Shown: piece by piece, positions 49,421-61,014 of the stretch
Numbering within the stretch: the first letter of the stretch is position 1
How the letters are laid out: every line of letters starts with the position of its first letter
Source of the DNA: Spinacia oleracea
Taxonomy: Eukaryota > Streptophyta > Magnoliopsida > Caryophyllales > Amaranthaceae
Direction of reading: 5' to 3'
Assembly (NCBI RefSeq): GCF_020520425.1
Contig: NC_079491.1
Location: 29,317,449-29,381,448 of the forward strand
DNA: 64,000 bases
The notes under the pieces: model-generated
What the model was told of the DNA's origin: nothing
What the model saw: the letters and a program-made list of their open reading frames with translations, nothing else
Databases searched by the model: none
Program-made: the position numbers and the translations under genes

Positions 49421-50406
49421 CCTGTCAAATTGGATCATCGGATCGGTATTAAACAGTTAGGTCCCGTCGAAATCGGTTAATGTCGGGTCATATTTCTATT
49501 CGGGTCGATTTGGATACGTACGTATAACTTTTGTTTGGAGGAAGTCGTGTGATAAATTGTTTTGGATTGAATTCAGTTTCGGTTCGGGTAACTTTGGTTC
49601 TGGTCAATCTCGGGTGCAGTTGGAACTGGTTCGGGTTTAAAATAGTTTTGTATCGATTTGATTTAGTTTGGATTGAGGTTGGTTTGGGTGTATGTCGGAT
49701 TCGTTACAATTTCACTGGATTATTTTGGGTACGGGTCATGTCCGCATTGGCTAAGTCTCAGATTTGGGTTAAGTATGGATTGATGAGTTTCCGGTTCGGG
49801 TCAAGTTTGGAAAAGACGTACATTGGATTATGGTCGGTTACACATTGTTTGTGGTTCTAAGATTGATTGATTTAAGTTTGTATTTTTGTGTTCTATTAAT
49901 CGAGTGACTCTCGAGTTCGTGATAAAATTGAGACCACTTTACTATTCTAAGACCTCGTGCAAATAAATTTTTTTAGACTTATACTTCCTCCGTTTTTTAA
50001 TACTCGCAACGTTTATTACATTCACGCATGTCAATGCACAACTTTGGTCATTTGTATCTTAAATTCTCTTTATGTAAAAATTATAAAAAGTTGATATTTT
50101 GAAAATACACATTGAGACGAATCTAACAAGATCTCACATGACTATGTTATATCTTATATAAAAAATACCAAGAATAGTCAAAGTAAATTATATGAATAGT
50201 GTAAAAAGTCCAAATGTTGCGAGTATTAAAAGACGGAGGAAGTCCAAATTACTTAATATTAATAGAATACTCCGTATAAATAAATTTAACGGGTTGGATA
50301 CGGTCTGGTTATGGGTTTCATATTTTAACAACATTTCGGGTATCAGGTCGGGTTTGCTTAAAGTACAGGTCGGTTTCTCAGGTCGGGTCAACTTTTGACA
50401 GCTCTA
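49421..50406. mobile_element. Possible hAT-like element upstream of PSAO
   Basis: Imperfect inverted ends (CTGTCAAATTGGATC and GTCAACTTTTGACAG) enclose sequence rich in CGGGTCGG words. This end type recalls plant hAT elements, but no target duplication is found. A Stowaway MITE (49984-50242) sits inside. Confidence 0.35.
49984..50242. mobile_element. Stowaway MITE nested in the hAT-like element
   Basis: Inverted ends CTTCCTCCGTTTTTTAATAC and GTATTAAAAGACGGAGGAAG, with arms extending through TCGCAACGTTT/AATGTTGCGA. TA on the left. 259 bp. Confidence 0.85.
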
Positions 50407-50521
50407 GATGTAGCTATGTAGGAATGTAAGATTGAGGTCTTGTGGGTGTTAACAATTTCTGGTTAGAAATGGCATATGTCTCTCTAAAAGTCCAAAAACT
50501 TAATACTTTATCCACAGAATC

Positions 50522-50550
50522 CACGTGTCCGAAGACCATTGAACAGATAA
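50522..50550 (+). promoter_or_regulatory. G-box and I-box pair in the PSAO promoter
   Basis: CACGTG (50522-50527) lies 19 bp before GATAA (50546-50550), 141-146 bp upstream of the PSAO start codon. Adjacent G-box and I-box motifs are a classic light-response module of photosynthesis genes, bound by bZIP/bHLH factors and MYB-like factors respectively. The motifs are seen; the role is inferred from the gene's identity. Confidence 0.55.
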
Positions 50551-50667
50551 TCATCCAAGAAATCTTCACTCTAACGTGATCCACATCAGATGTAAAATAT
50601 GTTAATATCTGGCTTTGCCAAATTGGAAGCTGTCTGAGTGTTGATCAAAAGAGAAAAGACCACAAAA

Positions 50668-52875
50668 ATGGCAGCTAACAGTAGTTTTGCAGGCACTTCA
50701 ACTGTGGTTGGTTTGGGCACCACCACTCTCTCTCGCTCTTCCGCCAGATCTACGGCCTTCACTTCAGGTAATTAACGCTAATTATTGATTTCTTGGATTT
50801 TAATTAATTATTATATTCACTCGTATTTGTTGATGCAAATATATATATGCAATGTATTTCAGGCTTCTTGAAGTCTAAGGTCGCAGCAAGGAACCCTCTA
50901 AGCCTAGCCTGTGCTTCATCCGGAGGAAGATTTACATGGTAACTTATCAATTCCACCTTAACTTTACATTTTTTAAATAACTACTTATTGTATCACAACT
51001 TAAACAACTTTGTACATGAATATAGTGACCAGAAGCTCACATTCAAGCTTGACCGATAACCTAAACAACTTTATACAATATATTGCTTTTATTGTTTTTT
51101 TTACGAGGAAAGAAAAATAGGTGGAATACATAACTCGCCCTTTCGGATGAAATATAGTGATTGAGATAAAAAAATATTGAATCGGTGATGACTGCTAATT
51201 CAATTATGATGCACCCGTTTGTTTTCAACATTCTAACTTTTACGGGGTGCTCGTGAACGATTGTTACACAAGTGTATATATATATGCATCTGTAAAAGTA
51301 TCATAATTTTTTTTTGTCATTGAGTTTGAATAATTTATTTTAGGAAAATTTATAAATTACTACGTAGCTGTAATGGTTAAATGTTACCTATTTTTCTAAC
51401 AATTGATCGATGTCAATGGCTACTATAGTCGATATTTTGGCCAATTAGTCTACTAAAAACATTATATTAATCCTTAAATATAATTTAATCATTCTAAGTA
51501 ATTAATAAAGTTAAAATCCCAAAATTAAGTCTCAAAAATTACCCAAAATTAATTTCTTTTTTTCAAAAAAAAAATCCATAATGATCGATCGGGGAAAAAA
51601 ATACCGAAACCCGAAATTAAATCCCGATTAATGTTTGTAATTTCAGGATTTTTTAAATTTTTTGGGGTAAATTCGTGTACTTTTGGGATTTAATTTTATT
51701 AATTAATTAAAATGATTAAATCACAATTAAAGGTTAATTATGATGTCATTCATGGATTAATTGTCTGAAAAATATGGACTAAGATATCAATTGACATCAA
51801 TGGTTAAATAGATAGTAATTGACAATTTCTAACAATCTAGGTTTTAATTGATAAATTCCTTAACAACTTATGTAGTAATTGACAAAATTTCGTTTCTTTT
51901 AATTGCAAAATGGGATGCTGCTTGAACATTTTTATTTGGGTTGTTATTTCTCATTTGGACTTGATATTCATAGTTGAATAATTTTTTTTTTTGCATGATT
52001 CATTGAAATGTATTGAACATATAATTATTAGTGGACATAATTGACTGAAAATTCGAGGTTGAGCCTGAAGTTGACTATATTGAGTTTTTCGGTTGTACAC
52101 AAACAAAACAATACTACATTTGGCTTCATCAACTTATATTACTAGTCCTTTAAAAAAAAAACTTATATTACTAGTATTGTTTTTGAAATATATCTTAGCT
52201 TCTGCATTGGCATTTGTATGATTGTATCTACTTATAAAGGTAAGTTATACTGGTGCATTTGATGGCATTTTTTCTTGGTGCGAATAAGCCACAAGGGCAA
52301 TATAAATTACAAATAGGGGCGGGGAGATTCGAACTTGAGAGCTATTGTACACAAGCCCTCAGTCTTAACAACTAGGCCAAGACATCATTGGTTGCATTTG
52401 ATGGCATTTGCTTTGCTCTTATCGCTTATCGTCATTTTTGGTTAAAGATCGAAAAGAGTGGGTATGTATAGTTTAGTTGGTGACATAATACTAAGATAAA
52501 ATTTTGTGTAACATATATAGCTTTGAAAGAAATTGGCTAAGGAAAGACTTGAATGTGATCGGATTTGGGTTGATTGGGTGGATAGCTCCATCAAGTGTAC
52601 CGATCATAAATGGTAACAGTCTCACGGGTCTCTTTTTCTCAAGCATTGGGGAGGAGTTGTCTCACTTCCCCAGTCCTCCCGCCCTTGCTTCTCAGTTCTG
52701 GTGAGTATATATCTTTGCTTTATACATACCAATTAAGTATACAACTACATTTTTGGGTTATTAATTTGAGATTTATGTTAATAGGTTGTGGTTGGTACTG
52801 TGGCATCTGGGGCTGTTCTTGTGCCTTACTTTTGGGCAGATTGGGTTCAAGGGGAGGACTGAGGAGTACTTTTGA
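50668..52875 (+). CDS. PSAO: Photosystem I subunit O, chloroplastic (4 exons)
   Basis: PSI-O is a small thylakoid membrane subunit that helps bind LHCII to photosystem I during state transitions. Exons: 50668-50767, 50863-50938, 52521-52700, 52785-52875; GT-AG introns, phases close, 148 residues (family about 140). Residues 1 to about 57 are a Ser/Thr/Ala-rich transit peptide (MAANSSFAGTSTVVGLGTTT). The mature part has FERNWLRKDLNVIGFGLIGW, LTGLFFSSIGEELSHFPSPP and the C-terminal LWLVLWHLGLFLCLTFGQIG, then FKGRTEEYF, with two hydrophobic segments. Intron 2 is 1.58 kb and holds a SINE. The start codon follows a leader with no upstream ATG nearby. Confidence 0.97.
52271..52392 (-). mobile_element. 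tRNA-derived SINE in PSAO intron 2
   Basis: Flanked by an exact 17-bp target duplication TGCATTTGATGGCATTT (52254-52270 and 52393-52409). On the minus strand it begins with a tRNA-like head: A-box-like TGGCCTAGTTGTTAAGA, then B-box AGTTCGAATCT, then a body ending in a short A tail (AAGAAAA). 122 bp. The intact duplication shows a complete and fairly recent insertion. Confidence 0.9.
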
Positions 52876-53352
52876 CTTCATTCTCTTTTTTTCTTCTTTA
52901 CATGAAATCATCTACTCTACTTAATTATTATGTAATTATGTACCATTACTACTATGTAGTAGAAGTATGTACTATCTCTTACCAAGTCCTTGTTTGATTA
53001 ATCAGAATCATCTACTCTACTTATTACGGAGTATGTAACAATCTCTTGCCTGTTTGCTCCAGATTCATCTTCTCAACTCTCAACTCCCAATCCCACGCAA
53101 TTAACTCAAAATTTCATTGAAAATTGTCAGTATAAATTATCTACCTATAAGTTAAATAAATAAGATCCTGTGTCATCTTGGACAAATTAATTATTATTTA
53201 GTACTTATATGGCTACATAAGCGTGACATATAAACTGATGCAATATAGCTACATAAGCATGTACTCTACGATGAATTCAACAAATGTAGGAGGTCGTTTG
53301 ACGCCTTGACATTACACAAAAACCATCATTTTTTACCCACCTTTTACTATTA
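52876..53352. other. PSAO 3' region
   Basis: Presumed 3' untranslated region and intergenic DNA up to the first of two MITEs. A short phrase (AATCATCTACTCTACTTA) recurs at about 52907 and 53008. No gene is seen. Confidence 0.4.
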
Positions 53353-53663
53353 CTCCATCCGTCCCGGAATACTTGACATGTTTTTCTTATCGGGCCGTCC
53401 CTTAATAATTGACCTGTTTCTAAAAATGGGAATATTCTAACAATATTATATTATTTCTCACTCCACCCCTATTAACCCACCTACCTCCTACTCCATACAA
53501 AAAATAATTAAAAATTCAACCCCACCTCTTAACCCACCTCCCACTAACTACATTAAAATAATACCCCACTATCAACTACTACCTATTAAATTAAATAAGT
53601 CAATTCAAGTCCCTTAAACTCTGTGCCGGTCAAACCGGGTCGAGTATTCCGGGACGGAGGGAG
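53353..53663. mobile_element. Stowaway MITE
   Basis: Ends CTCCATCCGTCCCGGAATAC and GTATTCCGGGACGGAGGGAG are inverted repeats flanked by TA (53351-53352 and 53664-53665). 311 bp, noncoding. Confidence 0.93.
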
Positions 53664-53676
53664 TATATCTTTACTA

Positions 53677-53990
53677 CTCCCTTCGTATTTTTTTAAGAGA
53701 TACACTTGCCTTTTCCTGCCGTATTTTTTTAAGAGATACACTTGCCATTTTTGGTAACTTATCAACCCCACCACCTAATTAAATAATATATCTACTACAC
53801 TTTATGACCCACCATCCAATTAAAAAATAATTTTACAACTACACCCACCCCACCCCCACCTCCACTTGTTCAAAAGGACATGGTCCCCAATGTACTTATT
53901 TATTAAAATATCTACCCCAACCCCACTTCTTTTATTCTTCGTAAGACCCGTGCCCAACCAAGTGTATCTCTTAAAAAAATACGGAGGGAG
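53677..53990. mobile_element. Second Stowaway MITE with a duplicated left arm
   Basis: Ends CTCCCTTCGTATTTTTTTAA and TTAAAAAAATACGGAGGGAG, flanked by TA (53675-53676 and 53991-53992). 314 bp. The left arm (GTATTTTTTTAAGAGATACA) is present twice in tandem near the left end. Confidence 0.93.
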
Positions 53991-53996
53991 TATCTA

Positions 53997-55104
53997 TCTA
54001 CCTATAATTATATACTAAAAGACAAATCAAGAATGACAAATGTCATCTCCTGGTGCGTCCTTAGTTGTTTTTTAAACTAAATTATAGCCCGTGCGATGCA
54101 TAAATTCTATTAAATTATTAAGTGTTAAAACAAAACTCCTAGATATACCAACTCCTATGTAACAACATTGTCATTTTACAACATGCATATTCATTTAATT
54201 AATTAATTAATTAAATTGTGAAGTTGTGAGGTATTATGGACTATTTGATAAGGGACACCAAAAATATAATTACTAAAATGCCCTCAGCTCTTCCCTTACA
54301 TAATAGAGATATTCACATACTACAAACTCAAATCAGGCAAATATATATCATAATGCCCTATTAACTCAAATTAGGCAAAAATCATAATGGCCTTAAATGC
54401 AAAATAAAAAACAAACAAAAAACTTTGTTACATGCGTTAGTCTAAAACGCCCATATTAACTTATATCACACTAATTTTAAAATATAATAAAAAGATAAAA
54501 GGTGAAATCAGTAAATAGCCCACCAAAGGTGAAACGACATGGGAAAAAAACAGAAATAAAAAAGAAAAGCATAGTAAAATGCTTAATTACAGCAATATTG
54601 TATCATAATTGCCAATTTGGAAATAAATTAAATAAATTAATCATTTTTATGCTTAACTCCGTAGTACTTAATTGTTTATGACTTATTACAAGAAACACCT
54701 TTCAAAAGGAATCTATCGACAATCTAGCATTTTTTTCTTTGATAGTGCATGTCGTCATCAATAAAACCCGAAAACGTATATGACCAAAGAAATTACGCTT
54801 TTTATATAAAAAATTATACATATTTATTTTTTAAACCAAAATCGTGACGAATAACATAACTTTTATTTGACAACAAAAATCACGCACAAATTTAATTGTA
54901 TAGATATTTTTAACAATTTTCTTAACTTTTCGACCATGCATTTGTGATGAAATCTTCCAATAGGTACTAAACCATTGGTTAAAATACTTTCTGAAGAAAA
55001 ATAAAGATTTAGTCATTCTACGATAATAAATATTGATTTATTAATTTTGGTTTACATGCATTCTAGTTAACCTCCACGCACGCATAGCGTGCATAAAATA
55101 CTAG
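53997..55104 (+). mobile_element. Short non-autonomous Helitron
   Basis: The 5' end TCTACCTATAATTATATACT, followed by AAAAGACAAATCAAGAATGA, matches the Helitron at 9729. The 3' end has the hairpin GCACGC-ATA-GCGTGC (55078-55092), then 8 bases and CTAG, followed by T. It is preceded by A. No coding frame. The start could be 4 bases further left (53993) because TCTA is repeated. Confidence 0.82.
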
Positions 55105-55178
55105 TATAAAATAAAGCATTACCAAGTCATTAGCAACCTATATAGAGAGTGAGCGATGTTATTAAAGTTGAAGATTAA

Positions 55179-55430
55179 GGCCCACTTCTTTTAATGAAAA
55201 ATAATTTTTTATGGAAAATAATTTTCAAAGGAAATTAGTTTACCTTAAACAAAATGAAAGGGATTAGGGTAGAAATGCGGCATACATTCTTTTCAAATGG
55301 AAATTTGGTTTTTTATTAGAGAATGTTGTTTTCCCTTTGGAAAATTGTTTTCCGCCCTTAACAAAACAAACAAAAGACAATGAGAAAATCATTTTTAGGA
55401 AAAATATTTTCCGCCAAAATAAACGGAGCC
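55179..55430. mobile_element. Tourist-like MITE (PIF/Harbinger type)
   Basis: Imperfect inverted ends GGCCCACTTCTTTTAATG and AAAATAAACGGAGCC, with inner arms rich in GGAAAAT/ATTTTCC, flanked by an exact 3-bp TAA duplication (55176-55178 and 55431-55433), as expected for this superfamily. 252 bp. Confidence 0.75.
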
Positions 55431-55881
55431 TAAAGATAGATTCTCTTTATTAGGAAACTGTAACACTTATTTGAATTGAATTTATTGGACCTCAGCTGAA
55501 TATAAGAATGTAAAATCAAGACAATAAATTTGTTAGAGATGCTTGAAATTATACGAAGTTATTGACCTGAAGAAAACAAAGGAATGCACCATAATAGAGA
55601 TTAGCGAGAGCAAAGGGAGGATGCAGATGACCCACTGAAGAGTAGATTACAAAACAATAAAAAGGAAAAAATGTGGGGTATGGGATTGGCCTTAAGTTTA
55701 ACTGTCATATTTTTATTTTGAAATCCAAAATACCAGCGATGATTTCTGATATCCCAACTCATCCTCACACCAAAAAAATTCAATATTCATCAGACCTGGT
55801 GGGACCCAAACCCTCGTGGCCTGTAATATTTCTGCCCTACCCTGATCTTGGCTCTTTGTATGGAGTAATATTGTTCCGGTG
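55431..55881. other. Intergenic DNA, nothing recognised
   Basis: About 450 bp between the Tourist MITE and the foldback. Short frames on both strands at 55601-55885 have no recognisable product. Confidence 0.4.
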
Positions 55882-56038
55882 TTGAAATAATGGGCTTCGT
55901 ATGAAGACCCTTTCGGTTTGTGTTGAAGATCGATGCTAGTGACTTTGTCATTGTGCAGGTGAATTCAGACACAACTCATTCAAAGCAAGATCTTGAACAC
56001 AAACCGAAAGGGCTTTTATACGAAGCCCATTGTTTCAC
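55882..56038. repeat. Long foldback (about 50-bp arms, 57-bp loop)
   Basis: The left arm (55882-55931, containing CCCTTTCGGTTTGTGTT) and the right arm (55989-56038, containing AACACAAACCGAAAGGG) are inverted copies with few mismatches. A transcript through it would form a strong hairpin. It may be a foldback MITE or a small-RNA precursor. It lies about 620 bp upstream of the coiled-coil gene's start codon. Confidence 0.8.
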
Positions 56039-56660
56039 CCAAACAATTAACTCGTATGTATGTTGTTAGTTTGTTACCTTTTAGAGAGAGAGTTAAGAGG
56101 AAGAAATGAAATACGTCGAACCAGGTCAGTCAAGAATCAAGATTCAGACATCAAAACACAAATACACATGCACGTCTCCACTCTCCTATTCATGGCTTCA
56201 TCGCTCACGTGTATGCCACGTACTCCAACTCAGCCAAAGGCTAAAAGCCTTAAACACACAATACGTTATGAGTTAACAGATTTAACACCCTTTAACTTTC
56301 TTTCTTTTTTCTTTTTTTCTTTCTCTCTCTCTCACTCAAACTTTGGTTTAATTTCCCTCTCAAGTCATCCAAAACAAAGCAAATTAGCTTCCAAAAGATC
56401 CTCCCTCGATCAACTTCCATTCTTTCAAAAGGTTTCTATTCTAATGTAGGGTAGCTTAGGCCCCATCTTATTTACCTCCTTTAATTTACTAATAATATTT
56501 GTTTAGCAAATCCGAGGTTATTTAATTTGATCGATCTTATACACTTTTTATAGATACATAATAATCAAACCAAAGGGGGTTATGATCTATTCTAACCAAG
56601 TTGGGAAGATATCTGAAAATAGCTAGAGATAATAATTAAGTGAGATCATTGTTGACAATA
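56039..56660. other. Upstream region of the coiled-coil gene
   Basis: Presumed promoter and leader. A strongly pyrimidine-rich tract (56297-56335, TTTCTTTTTTC and CTCTCTCTCTC) resembles plant core-promoter Y patches. An ACGTG core lies near 56206. A frame at 56060-56449 is not a recognised protein. Confidence 0.4.
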
Positions 56661-56930
56661 ATGCCAAGGAAAAATCAACAAGATAGGAAAAGTGGTGGTC
56701 ATTGCAAAATCAGGAAAAGAGTGTCGTCATCTTCATCATCTTCTTCAGTTGTTAACAAGAATTATAAGTTCAAAAGGGCTATTTTGGTGGGGAAGACTAC
56801 AACTGCACCGCCCCCGACTTGGAAACTAATGATGGCATCAGCTTCAGAGTCACCATTGCAGAGATTCCACAATTTTGATGGTAATGGATCAGTTAAGTGT
56901 ATTGCTGAAAACAATTATTACAACAACAAC

Positions 56931-56962
<32 letters not shown>

Positions 56963-58992
56963 GGGGAAAGAGGGTATGTCAGCAAGAAAATTGGCTGCTA
57001 CTTTGTGGGAAATTAATGGCTTACATTCACCTGCTGGACTCAAACAGAAAAATTTTGAGGAGAGGAGAGTTAGAAACAATTCTGACAGAGTTGGCAAGCT
57101 CTTTGATGCTGATCCTCATACCCCTGTTTATGATCAGGTCATCCTAATTCTTTTTCCTTTTTTCTTTCTTTCTTAACAATTACTTGGTATTTGTTTTTCA
57201 AGTTTTGGCTGTGAGTAACAGTGTTTTATTTGGCAGCAGATTGATGGATCTAAAGTGGGAGGTCACAGGAGAAGATCTTCAGCAACTTCGCAGAAACTTC
57301 AGATTACAGAGTTTATCACAGGAAAACCCAGTTCCATTGAGGTAAGACTATTATCACCAAACAAACAACTTCACTTACTTTTTATTTATTACTCTGAAAT
57401 CTTTGTTTTCACATTGATCTTTACAAATTACGACTCTGACGTAATCTCTCAATTAGTAGTCACCTTCAACAAAGATGTACATTCTCGATCGTTGTCAATT
57501 ATACTACTATAGTACTCTCTATATATGATGAATTTATGGCAACATTTTGATGTTTTTATTTTTCTTTAATTAGGACCACTACCACCCTTTGATAGTTTAG
57601 TCAGTTTTGGTGTATAGTGTGGTAAATGGGACAATGAAAGAGAAACATACATGTTTTGTTGATCTGATCTCAGCTATGCAGGTAGCAAGTCACATGGCAG
57701 GACTAGGAGAAAACAATATTAGCGTCAAAACCCGATTGAAGGATGTTAATAACAGCCTAATTGCCTCAAAAGAGCTTGTCAAGGTGTTATTCCGAATTCT
57801 ATCCCAAGAGGAACAACATTCATCAAGGATAACCTTAGTATCGGCTCTAAGAGTTGAGCTTGATCGAGCAAGACTCCAAGTAGACAAGTTGATTCAAGAG
57901 CAACGGTTTAATTGCAATCAAATGGATGCCCTTTTGAAGCAGTATGCTGAGGAAAAGGCGTCTTGGAAGAGCAGAGAGAGAGATAGAATTCGAGAGGCAG
58001 TTTCATCCTTAGCAAGGGAGCTTGAGATAGAGAGAAAACTAAGGAGGCAAGCTGAGAGGCTGAATAAGAAGCTAGGTTCGGAGTTAGCTGATACAAAAAC
58101 TCATTTCTCTAGGGCAATGAAGGAGCTTGACAGTGAGAAAAGGGCTAGGGAGATATTAGAGCAAACTTGTGATGAGTTAGCTAGAGGGATAGGAGAAGAA
58201 AGAGTTGAAGCGGAGGAATTGAAAAGAGAATCAGCCGAAGCAAGAGAAGAGGTTGAGAAAGAAAGACAAATGCTTCAACTGGCGGATGTGTTGCGAGAAG
58301 AAAGAGTCCAGATGAAGCTTGCTGAAGCTAGGTATGAATATGAAGAGAAAAACACAGCTTTGGAGAGGTTAAAGAGTGAGATTGAAACTCACTTGAAAAC
58401 TAAACAAAATGGACATGGTAATTTTCTAAACAAAATGCAAATGGGTGCACTGGAAAATGGACAAGGTGAAGTGGATGATGGGTTGGGAGAAGGTGAAGGT
58501 GAAGGTGAAGGTGAAGGAGACTCAGGAGATAGCGAGCTTCACTCAATCGAACTAAACATGGACAACAGCAGGAGCTATAAGTGGAGCTTTGCTTGTGAAG
58601 CAAACACTCATGGTGATTCCAGAAGGGGATCAACGGATGAAGTATTCAAGGGAAGGAGATCACTTTCTGAAAAAATTCAGTGGGAAAGCATTTGCCTGCA
58701 GAAAAATACTTCAGATGGGGGAATAGAATGGGACTTCACTGCCAACAACAACCTGGGAAATATTATTGGATTTGATAAAGGAAAATCAACCGAATTTTGT
58801 CAAGATGCTACAAGAATAATGGAAGACGATGATGACTCATACAAAAGGTTTAACTCAGTTAAATCTCAGAGATTAGCATCCTGTCAAGGCTCTGCTAGTC
58901 CAGCAACCTCTACAGAAAGTTCATCGCGATTGAGGGAGGCATGTAATGCTATCTTGCAAGATTTAGCATCAAGGAGAGGAAACAAGATATGA
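56661..58992 (+). CDS. Coiled-coil protein, At5g41620/BRANCHLESS TRICHOME-like (3 exons)
   Basis: Exons: 56661-57137, 57237-57341 (or 57240-57341, tandem CAGCAG acceptor), 57682-58992; GT-AG, phases close, 630 (or 629) residues. The basic N-terminus MPRKNQQDRKSGGHCKIRKR is followed by a poly-Ser run and an Asn run (residues about 88-101) coded by (AAT)n, then the conserved block MSARKLAATLWEINGLHSP. Residues about 240-430 are one long coiled coil (KLRRQAERLNKKLGSELADT; LEQTCDELARGIGEERVEAE; QLADVLREERVQMKLAEARY), then a Gly-Glu repeat and an acidic/Ser-rich tail. Relatives are annotated in Arabidopsis as USO1-like; BLT acts in trichome shape through microtubules. The biochemical role of this member is unknown. 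The first ATG in frame was chosen. Confidence 0.9.
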
Positions 58993-61014
58993 TTGCTGGA
59001 ACTCAGTACATTATAACAAATTACAGACTTTGATTTAAAAATATACTCCCATGAGATATGTTTCGTCACTTACGTTATAATTATTACTATTGTTTGTTCT
59101 TCTCTATTTCACCAAGTCTCTACTTCAATGTGCTTCCAGTTTAGTAAGTCTTTCGTGCTTCATATAACACCTGTAAAATTGAGAAAGAGAGACATTTGCT
59201 CTTGTATTTGTCATACAAATTTTGTAGCGTTACACTATGTGAATACAATTCTTGTTCAATTATACGTATTCATATAGTTTAATGCAATCCATTTTTGTTG
59301 TATGATTCCTACTGATGTTTTCTTTGTTGAGTTACCATTGGCGGATAAGATTTACTCGCAAGTTGAAAGTAGAAAGGAAAAAGCAAAAGAAAAAGAGTTG
59401 CTGTAGATTTGAAGTAAAACAATGTTGAAAGATTCGATCTACCCTGAAATTGAATGGACGAGCATCAGCCACCTCCAGGCCCCAGTACCTTACCATAAAG
59501 GGTTTTAATAAACTTAAATCTAGTAAAAAAAAAAAATGAAAAAAAAAATGTAATTATTAGATAAATGTGGTGCAATAATTGTATTTAGGTGAATCTGGTT
59601 CTGGTGCAATAATGTAAAGACAAAGGGGGCTAACTGCTGTTCTGCTAATAAGCTAATTGTATTTGGAGTTGAAAATCATAGAATCATGTGCACCAATGAC
59701 CTGGATGTTTTCACTGCATTCTTTTATTCTTCTACAGACAAAAATTAAGCATTTTTCAAAGGGGATCATGTCATCATTTTGAGACTCATCTCAACAAGAA
59801 GCAACATGTGGATGGTGAAGCACTTCATATTTAGTATTTCAGCCGCGGCGGTCAAACCACATTGGAGAATCAACAGCAGTGGAGAGAACATGTCATTGGA
59901 AGTTTACAATAGTAAAAGCCATCTAAGATCATCTGAAATAAACACATGTTAAGTCCTCTCATACTAATTAAGACCAGGAAAATGAGTAGACCTTAAGATC
60001 TCATTTGATTTAGACGACTTGTTGTGGCTCTCTCATTGTCTGAGAAAAGAGCCTCAACCTTATCCAACACTAACTTGAGTCCTCAAATAAATGAAAACCA
60101 CAGTTACAAACACTTGTAAGCTGAAAGGATAAAAAATAAAATAAAAGATCTTCCAACATCCCTTAATAAGTCCAAATTTGGTGGCATTCCCCTACATGCT
60201 AACAACAGAACAAATCAATGAAGAACACAAGCAAAAAGGACAAACGCATGAATTTCAAATGATGAACGAAGAATATTAAGAGAAAGATTAGAGCTATTAT
60301 TATGGAATGAAGTCCCACTGGATGCGACAGCAATGATAAAGAGAAGTCGCACCTTGTTGATGATATTCCAAGTTGTTCATGGGATTCTTCTCTTGGGTGC
60401 TAGCAATTCACAGCACCACATATATTTTCAATCAACACAACCTTTTATTTTAGACATTATATCCTGCAAAACCTGGCATGTGATCTGATAGTATCATCAG
60501 ACATAGCATCATCATAAGCAGACGACAGTTGTGCAGAACACGGTCTACACGGACGGAGATGGACAAGTTGATGAAATTATCATTCACCAACAACTGTACA
60601 TGCAAAGATTACACAAGCAGCTTGGTACAACTATGCCTCCAACTAACTAACGCAATTCAGTATCAGATAACTTGATTCATAGAACCTTACAAAACACACA
60701 ATTAAGGGATTTGGATCTACTTCAAAATACTCTGTGAACCTTATCAGTCATGATGATAATAGTTTACAAGAAATACCAAAAATACTTCTTCATAGGCCAT
60801 CGCTAAACAATAACAAATATTCAGATGAATCAGCACCAATAACCAAATCCACTTTTCTAACTGACATGGTGCACAGGACACATGTTTTCAGATAAAAACT
60901 CAGGTGATGCAGACAAATGAATGAGCATGAACGCCCCATGAAAATGGATGAGAAATAATCTGAAGTAACAAATCAAGGACACTACATGACAAAGATACTT
61001 GATTGACACAAAGA
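58993..61014. other. Long gene-free stretch
   Basis: Holds the 3' region of the coiled-coil gene (roughly to 59300) and then about 1.7 kb with no recognisable exon on either strand. It could include the 3' untranslated region of the minus-strand gene whose candidate exons begin at 61015. Confidence 0.4.

Noticed and set aside
49063-49438. 147-residue minus-strand frame (Phe/Ser/His-rich)
   Set aside because: Low-complexity translation of AT-rich DNA without splice or promoter context.
60300-60420. Possible tRNA or small RNA genes in the right-hand noncoding stretch
   Set aside because: No cloverleaf or paired A/B boxes could be found.
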